Shown piece by piece: positions 9,806 to 20,666 of a stretch of 64,000 nt of DNA. The notes beneath the pieces are model-generated. The model saw only the letters and a program-made list of their open reading frames with translations, searched no databases and was not told the DNA's origin. Location of the stretch: NCBI RefSeq assembly GCF_000378165.1, contig NZ_KB899334.1:62001-126000 (forward strand), read 5' to 3'. The position numbers and the translations under genes are program-made. Position 1 is the first letter of the stretch; each line of letters begins with the position of its first letter. This DNA is from Saccharibacter floricola DSM 15669. GTDB lineage: Bacteria > Pseudomonadota > Alphaproteobacteria > Acetobacterales > Acetobacteraceae.

Positions 9806-10587
9806 GCCTTTCCGATAATTGGGCTCGAAGCCATGCCTCCTTTATAGGGTTCCATGCAGTCGGCTTGATAAGCTAAATGCCCTGATTCAATGGCTTTAGA
9901 AAAAGCCAAAGCCATTTGGATCGGGTTTCCAGAACGAGCAACGGCCGTATTGAGGAGGACAGCATCAAACCCCATTTCCATAGCTTCTGCAGCCTGTGAA
10001 GGACGCCCAATCCCGGCATCAACAATCAGTGGAATATTGGGAAAACTGGCACGCATAGCTTCCAATGCTGCGACATCACTTAGCCCTTGCCCACTCCCTA
10101 TAGGAGACGCCCACGGCATTAAGACTTGGCACCCAACCTGCAACAGACGCTCAGCTACGCCTAGATCCGTTGTTGTATATGGGAAGACAGAAAAGCCATC
10201 CTCCGTCAAAATGCGCGCAGCTTCAACTAAACCAAAAACATCGGGGTGCAAGCTATGTTCATCCCCAATAACTTCCAGCTTAATCCATGAGGTTCCCATC
10301 AGTTCACGTGCCATATGGGCTGTGGTGACAGCCTCCTGAACGGAAAAACAGCCCGCTGTATTAGGGAGAACCTTCACCCCTATTTTCTGAATAAGTGACC
10401 AAAAACTCTGCCCGGGTCGTTCACTGTTGTTAGAAAAGCTAAGCCTTTCCCTGCGTAGTGACACGGTAACAATATCACAATCCGAGATTTTTACCGCTTT
10501 TTCGAGAGAAGCTGGTGAAGGATAGCGCGCCGTTCCTAAAAGAAAACGGGATTGCACAGTTTCTTGATAAAGAGAAAGCTGAGACAT
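9793..10587 (-). CDS. thiG: Thiazole synthase
   Basis: Condenses DXP, dehydroglycine and ThiS-thiocarboxylate into the thiazole ring. 264 residues from the chosen start. Visible family motifs are [69 protein letters not shown] and AVLLNTAVA. Two ATGs lie 6 nt apart. The first (10593) directly abuts AAGGAGG, leaving no spacer. The second (10587) has a 6-nt spacer and is preferred. It follows thiS, with the ribosome-binding site inside the thiS 3' end. Confidence 0.94.
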   Translation of the reverse strand: MSQLSLYQETVQSRFLLGTARYPSPASLEKAVKISDCDIVTVSLRRERLSFSNNSERPGQSFWSLIQKIGVKVLPNTAGCFSVQEAVTTAHMARELMGTSWIKLEVIGDEHSLHPDVFGLVEAARILTEDGFSVFPYTTTDLGVAERLLQVGCQVLMPWASPIGSGQGLSDVAALEAMRASFPNIPLIVDAGIGRPSQAAEAMEMGFDAVLLNTAVARSGNPIQMALAFSKAIESGHLAYQADCMEPYKGGMASSPIIGKACLG

Positions 10588-10589
10588 AC

Positions 10590-10783
10590 TCATCCTCCTT
10601 GAAGTGGCGCCAAGATTTCAATCGCATCTCCAGAACGGAGCGTCGCCGCATCACGTTCATCAGCTGCAACAAAATGTCCGTTTAATGCCGTTGCAACAAC
10701 AGCATCACCTAGGCCAAGTTCCTTTAAAAGTTCCGTTAAGGTAGGTGAAAGAGGACGAGTTTCACCATTAACATGTAGAATTG

Positions 10784-10787
<4 letters not shown>
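10590..10787 (-). CDS. thiS: Sulfur carrier protein ThiS
   Basis: Small ubiquitin-like sulfur carrier of 65 residues ending in the diagnostic Gly-Gly (LAPLQGG), which becomes a thiocarboxylate. The longer frame upstream has no matching homology. The ATG at 10787 has GGAGAGG just before it and overlaps the thiO stop as ATGA, so this start is preferred. The codons for the final Gly-Gly double as the AAGGAGG ribosome-binding site for thiG. Confidence 0.93.
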
Positions 10788-13583
<2,796 letters not shown>

Positions 13584-13617
13584 TTAGGATATGAGCATAG
13601 ACTGCATTCATGCTTTC

Positions 13618-13710
13618 CTGTCCCTTCGCCGGCATGACCCGGATCAGGTTCAAAGGGTCCAGCTCTCGCTATCTCAGCCCTCTTTTAAAAAAGGGCACCC
13701 CTCGGAACAG
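13618..13710 (-). promoter_or_regulatory. TPP riboswitch (THI element) upstream of thiC
   Basis: On the minus strand the leader carries the universal THI-box blocks: GAGGGGTGCCC, GGGCTGAGA, and the run from CCTGATCCGGGTCATGCC to GCGAAGGGA. The closing P1 stem pairs CTGTTCC (5', 13704-13710) with GGGACAG (3', 13618-13624), one G-U pair. Binding of thiamine diphosphate should lower expression of thiCOSGEFD. The stretch from 13617 to thiC has no stem followed by a U-run, so control by masking the ribosome-binding site is more likely than termination; that part is inference. Confidence 0.96.
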
Positions 13711-13774
13711 CTCTTACGCTATGCTCCCTTACTCTAGGCGTCAAGAGACAACGCCGGATTTATCTTTCTCATTT

Positions 13775-14869
13775 TCATTCATTATCGCAATAAATGCGAC
13801 TAAAGCGGCTCCCCAAAGAGGTTAAAATTTCGTATCCAATCGTCCCAGAGGCTCGCGCTAGCGCGTCAACATCCTGATGGGGGCCAATAACTGACAGTGA
13901 CATATCGTCCGTAAGAGCAGCTTCTGGGATAGTACTAATATCAACAGACAAACTATCCATTGAAACGCGCCCAACAACAGGCAAACGTTTATCACGCCAC
14001 CATAAAGCAGCTTTATTCCCAGCGGAACGTAAAAAACCATCAGCATAACCGATTCCTACGGTAGCAATACGAGCTGCATGTTTCGCTTCCCATGTTAGGC
14101 CATAACCTACGCTAGCCCCTTTGGTTAAATGGCGTATTTGTAGAATACGAGCATCCAATTCAACAACGGGCTTCAGAGAATGCGGCGTTTCTTCATTCGG
14201 AGCTATCCCATAAAGTGCAGCCCCGGGACGCACTAAATCAAAATGATACTTTGACCCCAAAAAAATACCTGACGACGCAGCGAGAGAACGAGGCACGCCT
14301 GGAAAGCGCTGCGCCATGCGGATGAAATTCTGCCGCTGCCATTCATTAGAAGCATCATTGGGGTGATCCGCACAGGCCAGATGGCTCATCACGAGTACAG
14401 GCTGACAAGAGCTCAGCGCCTCTCTGTCCAAATCTTCTTCTGACAAACCAAAGCGCGACATGCCGCTATCAAATTGCAAAGCGACCGGATGACGGCATCC
14501 ATGAACTTTGCAAAAATTTTGCCACTGTTTCACCTGCGCATAGCTGTTCAAAACGGGAACCAAATTATAACGCACTATATCGTCGATCTGATTAGGCAAA
14601 AAGCCATGCAGTATGAAGATTCTCTGTGATGGGAGAAGAGAACGGAGCCTTTTCCCCTCTTCTGGATGAGCAACAAAAAAAGTCTTCACATGGTCTCGTA
14701 GTGCACGTGCGACTTCTTCCATTCCGAGGCCATACGCATCAGCCTTTAGAACAGCAGCGCATTCTGTCGTCGTTCCGACAAAATTCCTATGCAAAGAAAA
14801 CCAATTATGTCGTATAGCCGCTAAATTGATTTTTAAAAATGCGCTTGTCTGTTGATTAATTTGTTTCAC
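13775..14869 (-). CDS. alr: Alanine racemase
   Basis: PLP enzyme interconverting L- and D-alanine for peptidoglycan. About 364 residues. VLKADAYGLG holds the PLP lysine, GYGLTWE and GIGYADGF are conserved, and GRVSMDSLSVDIS matches the C-terminal domain signature. No ATG fits. In frame, a stop lies at 14909-14911 and only TTG (14875) and GTG (14869) follow. AAAGG ends directly before the TTG and 6 nt before the GTG, so GTG at 14869 is chosen with moderate confidence. It lies upstream of and parallel to the thi operon but outside the riboswitch. Confidence 0.92.
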   Translation of the reverse strand: MKQINQQTSAFLKINLAAIRHNWFSLHRNFVGTTTECAAVLKADAYGLGMEEVARALRDHVKTFFVAHPEEGKRLRSLLPSQRIFILHGFLPNQIDDIVRYNLVPVLNSYAQVKQWQNFCKVHGCRHPVALQFDSGMSRFGLSEEDLDREALSSCQPVLVMSHLACADHPNDASNEWQRQNFIRMAQRFPGVPRSLAASSGIFLGSKYHFDLVRPGAALYGIAPNEETPHSLKPVVELDARILQIRHLTKGASVGYGLTWEAKHAARIATVGIGYADGFLRSAGNKAALWWRDKRLPVVGRVSMDSLSVDISTIPEAALTDDMSLSVIGPHQDVDALARASGTIGYEILTSLGSRFSRIYCDNE

Positions 14870-15247
14870 ATCCAACCTTTGAACAGAACTCTTCCTGTTG
14901 CCCCTCTCTTAATGAGGTAATGAAGATCATCCTGCTTCATCTACTGCTACGGGGAGACATATCCAATATGTTCTAGAATTCCCTAAAATATGGCAAGAGA
15001 GAGCGGCTATATTCTCACCCCTTGTTAGGTGGTTTTCTTACCATACCCCAGAAAATTCCTCCTTCAATCTCAAAACTCTCACTCATAAGCTTGAGGAGAA
15101 GGGGTATTCTGTATTACAGACAGTCAGCAATTCAAGCAGCTCCTTCTAAGAGCTGATTTTGCGCTGCCTATCCGGGTAGCAACATGTTGTCATTTTTCGC
15201 ATAAGGCCCCTGAAAGTGTCGGTGGTCCGAATGGAGCTAGTCAAGGT
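14870..15247. other. Intergenic region between alr and the sphingolipid locus
   Basis: A 378-nt divergent gap that should hold promoters for alr (minus) and for the acyl-AMP ligase (plus). The plus strand has a 77-codon open frame, 14916-15149, between an in-frame TGA and a TAA. It has no ATG, GTG or TTG and I recognise no family in it. No tRNA and no clear terminator were seen. Confidence 0.5.
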
Positions 15248-16996
15248 TTGACCGAGGCCAACCTAAATACCCAAAGCCCCCTGTCTATGACGCCAAGCCG
15301 CTCAGGCTTAACACGTCGCTATGGGGATTTTCCAAGCTTTCCAGCCGCGCTTGACTACGCAGCGCAGGGGGATTCTGGATTCAATATCTATTCGGGCCGC
15401 GGAACCCTCGTAGAGGCACTTCCGTACCGTCAGCTACGTGAGCAGGCGTTGGTTATTGCTCGCCGCTTGTTAGGGCTTGGCTTAAAACAAGGGGATCGTG
15501 TCGCTCTCGTCGCTGAAAGTGATGGTGATTTTGCCCGCATTTTCTTCGGCTGCCAGTACGCAGGCCTTGTTCCCGCCCCTCTACCACTCCCTGTCGCTTT
15601 TGGTGGGCGTGAATCCTACATAGACACACTTCGTGGCATGATTAACAGTGCGAGTGCTCGTGCGGTTATCGTTCCCAAAGTGATCGGCGGTTGGACTGAG
15701 GCCATCGTCGAAGGATTAGATATTGTTTTTGGCGGCTCTCCTGCTGAACTGATGGAACATCCCGCTAAGGAATGCTCACTCCCCCAAATAAATCCCGATG
15801 ATCTGTCATACCTGCAGTTTTCTTCAGGAAGTACCCGCTTTCCTATGGGAGTAGCGGTTACCCAAAAATCAGGTATGGCGAATGCACATGCCATCGCGGC
15901 TTACGGATTATGTGTTCATCCATCCGAAGACCCTCGTGATGACCGTTGCGTTTCTTGGCTTCCACTTTATCACGATATGGGGCTAGTTGGTTTCTTCCTA
16001 ACCCCTATGACCTGTCAGCTTTCGGTTGATCTTCTTCCAACGCGCGAGTTTGCACGGCGCCCTCATATCTGGCTTGAGCTTATTTCACGCAATCGCGGTA
16101 CATTATCTTATGGTCCGTCCTTTGGCTTTGAGCTATGTGCTCGCCGCGGTGCTCGTGATGAAATGGATCTCTCCTGCTGGCGTGTAGCAGGCATTGGTGG
16201 GGACATGATTCGCCCTCACATCTTAAAACAATTTTCTGATATCTTTGCTTGCCGGGGGTTCGATCAACGTGCCTTCGTTGCAAGCTATGGCATGGCTGAA
16301 ACAACATTGGCCGTCAGTTTTGCTCCTTTAAATCAAGGTCTTAAAGCGGATACGATTGACCTTCGTTATTTAGAAGGGCAAAATTACGCGCGGCCTGCTG
16401 ATGAACAAACAAAAGCGAAACGTGCTTTTGTGCTATGCGGCAAACCATTACCTTTACATGAAATCGAAGTAAGATCGCCAGATGGATCTGTCCTTTCGGA
16501 ACGAGAAGTCGGGACGATTTTCGTTCGTGGGCCTAGCCTCATGGTCGGTTATTTTAATCAACCTGAAGCTACAGCTCAGACGCTTTCTCAAGATGGGTGG
16601 TTAAATACGGGAGATATCGGGTATTTCCTTGATGGACAAATTGTTGTCACAGGACGTGCCAAAGACCTCATTATCATCAATGCGCGTAATATTTGGCCAC
16701 AAGATTTAGAGTGGGCTGCAGAGAGTGAAATTCCTTCTTTACGCTCACGTGATGTGGCCGTTTTCTCTGTAGATGATACCGATGGTGAAAAGGTTGTTGC
16801 GCTTGTTCAGTGCCGCATAACAGATACATCACTTAGGGAAGAGCTAAAGAACGGACTGACCTCTCTCTTCCGGCGATTACACGGTATTGATGTGGATGTT
16901 GTCCTTGTTGCTCCCCGTACCCTCCCTCAAACCTCATCCGGGAAATTGAGTAGAGCGAAGGCCAAAAACATGTTCTTGGCCGGAGAGTTTAAGTAG
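15248..16996 (+). CDS. Fatty acyl-AMP ligase / acyl-ACP synthetase
   Basis: 582-residue ANL-superfamily enzyme predicted to adenylate a fatty acid and load it onto the ACP encoded next door. Motifs: the P-loop-like YLQFSSGSTRFPMG, SWLPLYHDMGLVG, VASYGMAETTLA, WLNTGDIGYF, GRAKDLIIINARNIWPQD and the C-terminal Lys region SSGKLSRAKAK. SYGMAETT and IINARNIWPQD are typical of the FAAL branch rather than acyl-CoA ligases. The start is a TTG with GGAG 11 nt upstream; ATG at 15287 is possible but lacks a ribosome-binding site. By analogy with Caulobacter ceramide genes, where an acyl-ACP synthetase sits with ACP and SPT, it probably feeds sphingolipid synthesis. Confidence 0.85.
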   Translation: MTEANLNTQSPLSMTPSRSGLTRRYGDFPSFPAALDYAAQGDSGFNIYSGRGTLVEALPYRQLREQALVIARRLLGLGLKQGDRVALVAESDGDFARIFFGCQYAGLVPAPLPLPVAFGGRESYIDTLRGMINSASARAVIVPKVIGGWTEAIVEGLDIVFGGSPAELMEHPAKECSLPQINPDDLSYLQFSSGSTRFPMGVAVTQKSGMANAHAIAAYGLCVHPSEDPRDDRCVSWLPLYHDMGLVGFFLTPMTCQLSVDLLPTREFARRPHIWLELISRNRGTLSYGPSFGFELCARRGARDEMDLSCWRVAGIGGDMIRPHILKQFSDIFACRGFDQRAFVASYGMAETTLAVSFAPLNQGLKADTIDLRYLEGQNYARPADEQTKAKRAFVLCGKPLPLHEIEVRSPDGSVLSEREVGTIFVRGPSLMVGYFNQPEATAQTLSQDGWLNTGDIGYFLDGQIVVTGRAKDLIIINARNIWPQDLEWAAESEIPSLRSRDVAVFSVDDTDGEKVVALVQCRITDTSLREELKNGLTSLFRRLHGIDVDVVLVAPRTLPQTSSGKLSRAKAKNMFLAGEFK

Positions 16997-17019
16997 GTAT
17001 ATAATGGGGCAATGCATTT

Positions 17020-17048
17020 GGGAGAGTACACCCCCGCTCTCCCTTTTT
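17020..17048 (+). terminator. Hairpin plus T-run between the acyl-AMP ligase and ACP genes
   Basis: GGGAGAG (17020-17026) pairs with CTCTCCC (17037-17043) across a 10-nt loop and is followed by TTTTT. This is a rho-independent terminator shape inside what looks like one operon, 24 nt after the ligase stop and 26 nt before the ACP start. It could lower expression of ACP-SPT or act as an attenuator. Confidence 0.7.
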
Positions 17049-17073
17049 AGACGCTTACAGAGGTTCAAAGCTC

Positions 17074-17328
17074 ATGACTGACAGCATCCCTAACATCGCC
17101 GATATGATTATTGAGAAGCTGCTCGCTAACCCTAAGGTTCCACGTAACATTAACGCGGATAGCCGCATTGTCGAAGACCTTGCTTTCGATAGCTTAGCTG
17201 TCATGAACTTTGTGATGGAAATTGAAGATACGCTTGATGTTTCTGTCCCTCTTGATAAGCTGGCGGACATAAGGACGATCAATGATTTAGCATCGTGCTT
17301 ACACGATATTAAGGCAGAACAAGCATGA
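17074..17328 (+). CDS. Dedicated acyl carrier protein (sphingolipid type)
   Basis: 84-residue ACP. The phosphopantetheine site is Ser40 in AFDSLAVMNF, in place of the ADSLDTVEL of the housekeeping AcpP at 30607-30852. The helical layout (VEDLAFDSL, then VMEIEDTLDVSVP) fits a carrier protein. It overlaps the next gene by 4 nt (ATGA). It lies between a fatty acyl-AMP ligase and an SPT-like gene, the grouping seen in alphaproteobacterial ceramide synthesis, so it probably presents the acyl chain to the SPT. Confidence 0.88.
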   Translation: MTDSIPNIADMIIEKLLANPKVPRNINADSRIVEDLAFDSLAVMNFVMEIEDTLDVSVPLDKLADIRTINDLASCLHDIKAEQA

Positions 17329-18527
17329 CATCTGGATTGTTTGATAAGTACGCATCTCTTAAAAAGTCATACGAATCTCTCGTTGAGGCCTCTCCGCGTA
17401 ATCCTTTTGGTGTGGTTATTGAGCGGCCTCTATCGGCTACGGTTGGTATCATTGAAGGGCGTGAAACGCTTCTTTTTGGAACCAACAATTATCTTGGCTT
17501 AAGCCAGTCTCGTCATGCGCGTGATGCAGCTATTGAAACAGCGACATCGATGGGCGTTGGGACGACAGGTTCACGTATTGCAAATGGTACCTTCTCCCTT
17601 CACAAGAAGCTGGAGAAACGCCTCTCTGAAGTTTTCCATCGCAAACACACGATGGTCTTTTCAACAGGCTACCAAGCGAATCTGGGAACAATCTCAGCCT
17701 TGGTCAACAAGGACGATATCTTATTCCTCGATGCGGATAGCCATGCAAGCATCTACGATGGAGCAAAACTATCAGGCGCTCAGGTCATCCGCTTCCGCCA
17801 TAATGACCCTGCTGACCTAGATAAACGACTAGCTCGTACAAAAAATTCTCCAGGAGCGCGCCTTGTTATTGTTGAGGGTATTTATTCCATGACTGGGAAT
17901 ATTGCCCCCCTCAAGGAGTTTGTCGACGTTAAAAATCGTCATAATGCGTCCTTAATGGTCGATGAGGCGCATTCCTTTGGTGTGTTAGGAGAACACGGAC
18001 GAGGTGTTGCTGAGCTGCAGAATTGCGAAGATGGCGTTGACTTTGTCGTTGGCACGTTTTCTAAATCTTTGGGAACAGTCGGTGGCTATTGTGTTACAGA
18101 CCATGATGAGATCGACCTCATGCGTCTATGCTCACGCCCCTACATGTTCACAGCTTCTCTGCCTCCCGAAATTATTGCAGCAACTCTCGCGGCATTAGAG
18201 GATATTCAAAACAAGCCAGAATTGCGTACTGCTCTTCAAAGAAACTCTACTCAGTTGCATGCAGGGTTGAAAGAGCTAGGCCTCACGACAAGCGATTTCG
18301 TCTCCCCCGTCATCGCAGTGACACTTGAGACTATTCCGCAAGCTATAACTTTTTGGAATGCGCTTCTAGAAGAGGGTGTTTACGTTAATCTTTCACTACC
18401 TCCCGCAACGCCAGATAATCGCCCTCTTTTACGTTGTTCTGTTATGGCTGCTCACTCTCCTGAAGAGATCGCGAAAGCCGTAACTGTTTTCGGAAAAGTT
18501 GCGCGCACTCTCGGTGTTATCTCTTAA
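17325..18527 (+). CDS. spt: Serine palmitoyltransferase-like alpha-oxoamine synthase
   Basis: 400-residue PLP enzyme of the alpha-oxoamine synthase family (SPT, KBL, BioF, HemA). The PLP lysine is K247 in GTFSKSLGTVGGY; D213 and H216 in VDEAHSFGVLGEHGRG contact the cofactor; NYLGLSQ and GTTGSRIANGT are conserved. FSKSLGTVGG resembles bacterial SPT more than BioF or KBL, and the adjacent ACP and acyl-AMP ligase support SPT. It would condense serine with an acyl thioester, probably acyl-ACP, to 3-ketosphinganine. The ketosphinganine reductase and ceramide synthase are not in this window. No N-terminal membrane segment is seen, as in soluble bacterial SPTs. Confidence 0.85.
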   Translation: MTSGLFDKYASLKKSYESLVEASPRNPFGVVIERPLSATVGIIEGRETLLFGTNNYLGLSQSRHARDAAIETATSMGVGTTGSRIANGTFSLHKKLEKRLSEVFHRKHTMVFSTGYQANLGTISALVNKDDILFLDADSHASIYDGAKLSGAQVIRFRHNDPADLDKRLARTKNSPGARLVIVEGIYSMTGNIAPLKEFVDVKNRHNASLMVDEAHSFGVLGEHGRGVAELQNCEDGVDFVVGTFSKSLGTVGGYCVTDHDEIDLMRLCSRPYMFTASLPPEIIAATLAALEDIQNKPELRTALQRNSTQLHAGLKELGLTTSDFVSPVIAVTLETIPQAITFWNALLEEGVYVNLSLPPATPDNRPLLRCSVMAAHSPEEIAKAVTVFGKVARTLGVIS

Positions 18528-18542
18528 TAGACATGGCTTTCC

Positions 18543-18575
18543 TAAGGGAAGTAAGCATTCAACTTACTTCCCTTA
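18543..18575. terminator. Likely bidirectional terminator between spt and the TAM41-like gene
   Basis: A perfect 13-bp inverted repeat (18543-18555 with 18563-18575, 7-nt loop) sits just after spt, where it converges with the minus-strand gene ending at 18599. The following plus-strand bases are moderately T-rich (TTACC...), without a long U-run. Confidence 0.6.
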
Positions 18576-18598
18576 TTACCTTCAAAGAGGATACTTTT

Positions 18599-19540
18599 TT
18601 ACTTTTGGAAGGCAGACCTGATATGCCTAAAACGCCATAGAAGAAGCGGCAAGCTGAGAATAGGATGATTCATCTCAAAAGAAGAGAGAGTAATATTTTC
18701 TCCCGTGTGGCGTTGAATCTTCCATACTAAATATTTGATCCCATCACTGAATGTAAAAGCTGCTTTTAGAAGACGTGCTATATTCAAAATATGTCCCGTT
18801 TTTTGAATACTCTCCCATTTTTTACATGCTTTTAAACGTGCAGCTGGTGTTAAATGAGGTTGCAATGTATCATTGATGATATCTGCGCTCAAAGACGCAT
18901 GCTGCCATGCTGCCAGTAAGAGGGTTTTATAGCGCTTCTCTCTTCCCGCTAATAAATTTCGGCTTCGCCCTTTTTTCTCGACCCTTAGCTCTGCCTTGTA
19001 GGTATGCGCAAAGAGGCTGTGCCAGTAACCTTCAGCTGTTCCTGAATAAGGACCTAACAAAGCAGCCCAACAAGACGCTGTAATAATGCAACGCCTAAGA
19101 CCCTCTAAAATACCATCAGCGGCTTTACTATCTCTGACCCAAACCAACCTTACTGGCTGGCAAAAACGTGCCCATATTGTGCTATCTCTGCTTTCTAATG
19201 TACTGCGTGCTAGGAACTGAGAAAGAGATAAAACTGCAACCTTTGCTCGTAGCGTCTTACCTGCAACAGTAGTGTGCTCAACATAATACACATTAGGGGG
19301 CAGAATCTTATTAGCCAATCGCCCTATGCTAGAATGACTCAGATTAGCAGTCCGATCCGTTATGACGTAAAAATCTAAAATCCCCTCATAGTCTGTTTCT
19401 CTTAAAACAGATCCATAAAAGAGTATCCCTAATGGAGGAGATACAAATAAACGCGCAATATGATCGGCTAGCTCACCCACCGCAGAATCAGTTGTTTCTG
19501 TCAGCTCGCTAATTAAAATTTTCTCCAAAGAATCAGACAT
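18599..19540 (-). CDS. TAM41-like nucleotidyltransferase (phosphatidate cytidylyltransferase-like)
   Basis: 313 residues. ILFYGSVLRETDYEG followed by LDFYVITD is a nucleotidyltransferase G-S...D.D pattern spaced as in TAM41/Mmp37, the mitochondrial CDP-diacylglycerol synthase. Further TAM41-like blocks are KTLRAKVAVLSLSQF, WARFCQPVRLVW and a helical segment around AALLGPYSGTAEGYWHS. I infer a CTP transferase acting on a phosphorylated lipid. It follows the lipid-kinase-like gene (8-nt overlap) and converges on spt, so its substrate may be ceramide-1-phosphate or a related phospholipid rather than phosphatidate. Similarity was judged by eye, so function is tentative. Confidence 0.6.
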   Translation of the reverse strand: MSDSLEKILISELTETTDSAVGELADHIARLFVSPPLGILFYGSVLRETDYEGILDFYVITDRTANLSHSSIGRLANKILPPNVYYVEHTTVAGKTLRAKVAVLSLSQFLARSTLESRDSTIWARFCQPVRLVWVRDSKAADGILEGLRRCIITASCWAALLGPYSGTAEGYWHSLFAHTYKAELRVEKKGRSRNLLAGREKRYKTLLLAAWQHASLSADIINDTLQPHLTPAARLKACKKWESIQKTGHILNIARLLKAAFTFSDGIKYLVWKIQRHTGENITLSSFEMNHPILSLPLLLWRFRHIRSAFQK

Positions 19541-20495
19541 GTAAAAACCTAAAGCTGGGGCCTTTTTCTAAAAAAATGCGCCTGTCATCTTTAGCTGGGA
19601 AAACCTCTCCATCCAAAACAAAATCACTATCGGTTTCAAGGGTGATTCGAATCGCCCGATCGCTCTTATAATCCTCATGCTGTCGCAGCCAATTTGGCAC
19701 TCTTCCTCTGAGAATACTCCCAAGAACTTTAGGAAGATTCTTAGGAAAAGCAGCGACATCTAAGAAGTGAAAACCTTCATCGTGCCCTTTATCGCTCCAA
19801 AAAGGCCATATCCCACGGGATAACTGTTCCAACGCAGTGGCGATAAAAAGAAAGCTATTTCCATCACGATTCCCCCCTTTACATGGAGGGGAAACCTCAC
19901 GCTTCAGATAGTTCCCCTCCATCCAGGAATTTCGGCTACGCGCAAAAAATAGACTAATAACGCTCGTCAAAAAGGTATAAATGACAGCTAAATCATGAGG
20001 AGCAAAGCGAATGACCGTTGGTTCATGAGCAATCCGAATAGCACGTGCGTACCCCGTACAGCCACCAAACATGCCTAATACACTAGGTTGACTGCCGTCA
20101 TGCCACGAAAGACGGATAGGCGACCGTTCACTAGATTTAAGCGCTTTACCCGCCATGACATATTCAACAGCAGCAGGTCCACGCAACCCAAAACCAACAT
20201 CAGATGCAATCAGGTTGGTGTTCCCTGCTGGTAAGATAGCGATTGCTGGTAGGTTATCTTCTGGATAAATGGCTGCAATCGCCGTTAAGCAGGCACTAAC
20301 GGTTCCATCCCCTCCGTTGATCATGATCAAATCAACATTGTTTCTTTTCAATTCATGAATATGTTCGGGCAAATGCTCATCATGCTGAGAGCATACACAA
20401 AACTTTCCGAGCTTTCCCCGTGCAAAGGTAACAAACTTACCCCCATCTTGCTGATTTCTACGACTGTTTGGATTATGAATAAGAGCTGGTCGCAC
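19533..20495 (-). CDS. Diacylglycerol/ceramide-kinase-like lipid kinase
   Basis: 320 residues of the DAGK catalytic (LCB5/YegS-like) family. The ATP-site motif is MINGGDGTVSACL; PAGNTNLIASDVG and the C-terminal FVLDGEVFPA are conserved. It should phosphorylate a hydroxyl on a lipid in or near the inner membrane. In Caulobacter a protein of this family is the bacterial ceramide kinase, and the sphingolipid context here supports that over diacylglycerol or undecaprenol kinase. The GTG start at 20495 is the only start codon between an in-frame TAA and the conserved region. It is co-transcribed with the TAM41-like gene. Confidence 0.75.
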   Translation of the reverse strand: MRPALIHNPNSRRNQQDGGKFVTFARGKLGKFCVCSQHDEHLPEHIHELKRNNVDLIMINGGDGTVSACLTAIAAIYPEDNLPAIAILPAGNTNLIASDVGFGLRGPAAVEYVMAGKALKSSERSPIRLSWHDGSQPSVLGMFGGCTGYARAIRIAHEPTVIRFAPHDLAVIYTFLTSVISLFFARSRNSWMEGNYLKREVSPPCKGGNRDGNSFLFIATALEQLSRGIWPFWSDKGHDEGFHFLDVAAFPKNLPKVLGSILRGRVPNWLRQHEDYKSDRAIRITLETDSDFVLDGEVFPAKDDRRIFLEKGPSFRFLHV

Positions 20496-20608
20496 GATTT
20501 TAGTCGGTCTTTATGGCTATAAATGTGGAAGCCAGAGGTGCAAAATGCTCAACTGGCTGTTCTGGTGCTAGCCGAGGTCTTATATCACGGCTATGTTAAC
20601 GGAACCAG

Positions 20609-20628
20609 TAAGGAAGGGGTCTTCCTTA
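20609..20628. repeat. Short inverted repeat in divergent promoter region
   Basis: TAAGGAAG and CTTCCTTA (8 bp, 4-nt loop) lie between the divergent lipid-kinase and metallophosphoesterase genes. It could be an operator or a leader hairpin of the plus-strand operon. Confidence 0.35.
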
Positions 20629-20666
20629 TTGAAAATAATATCCTCGCCTCTTGATGTCGGAACCAC

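Noticed and set aside
9890-10339. 149-codon plus-strand open frame
   Set aside because: Antisense to thiG; thiG is clear on the other strand.
17325-18527. BioF (8-amino-7-oxononanoate synthase) assignment, since bioB is in the window
   Set aside because: Same enzyme family, but the FSKSLGTVGG motif and direct linkage to ACP and acyl-AMP ligase favour SPT; bioB is nearly 20 kb away without other bio genes.
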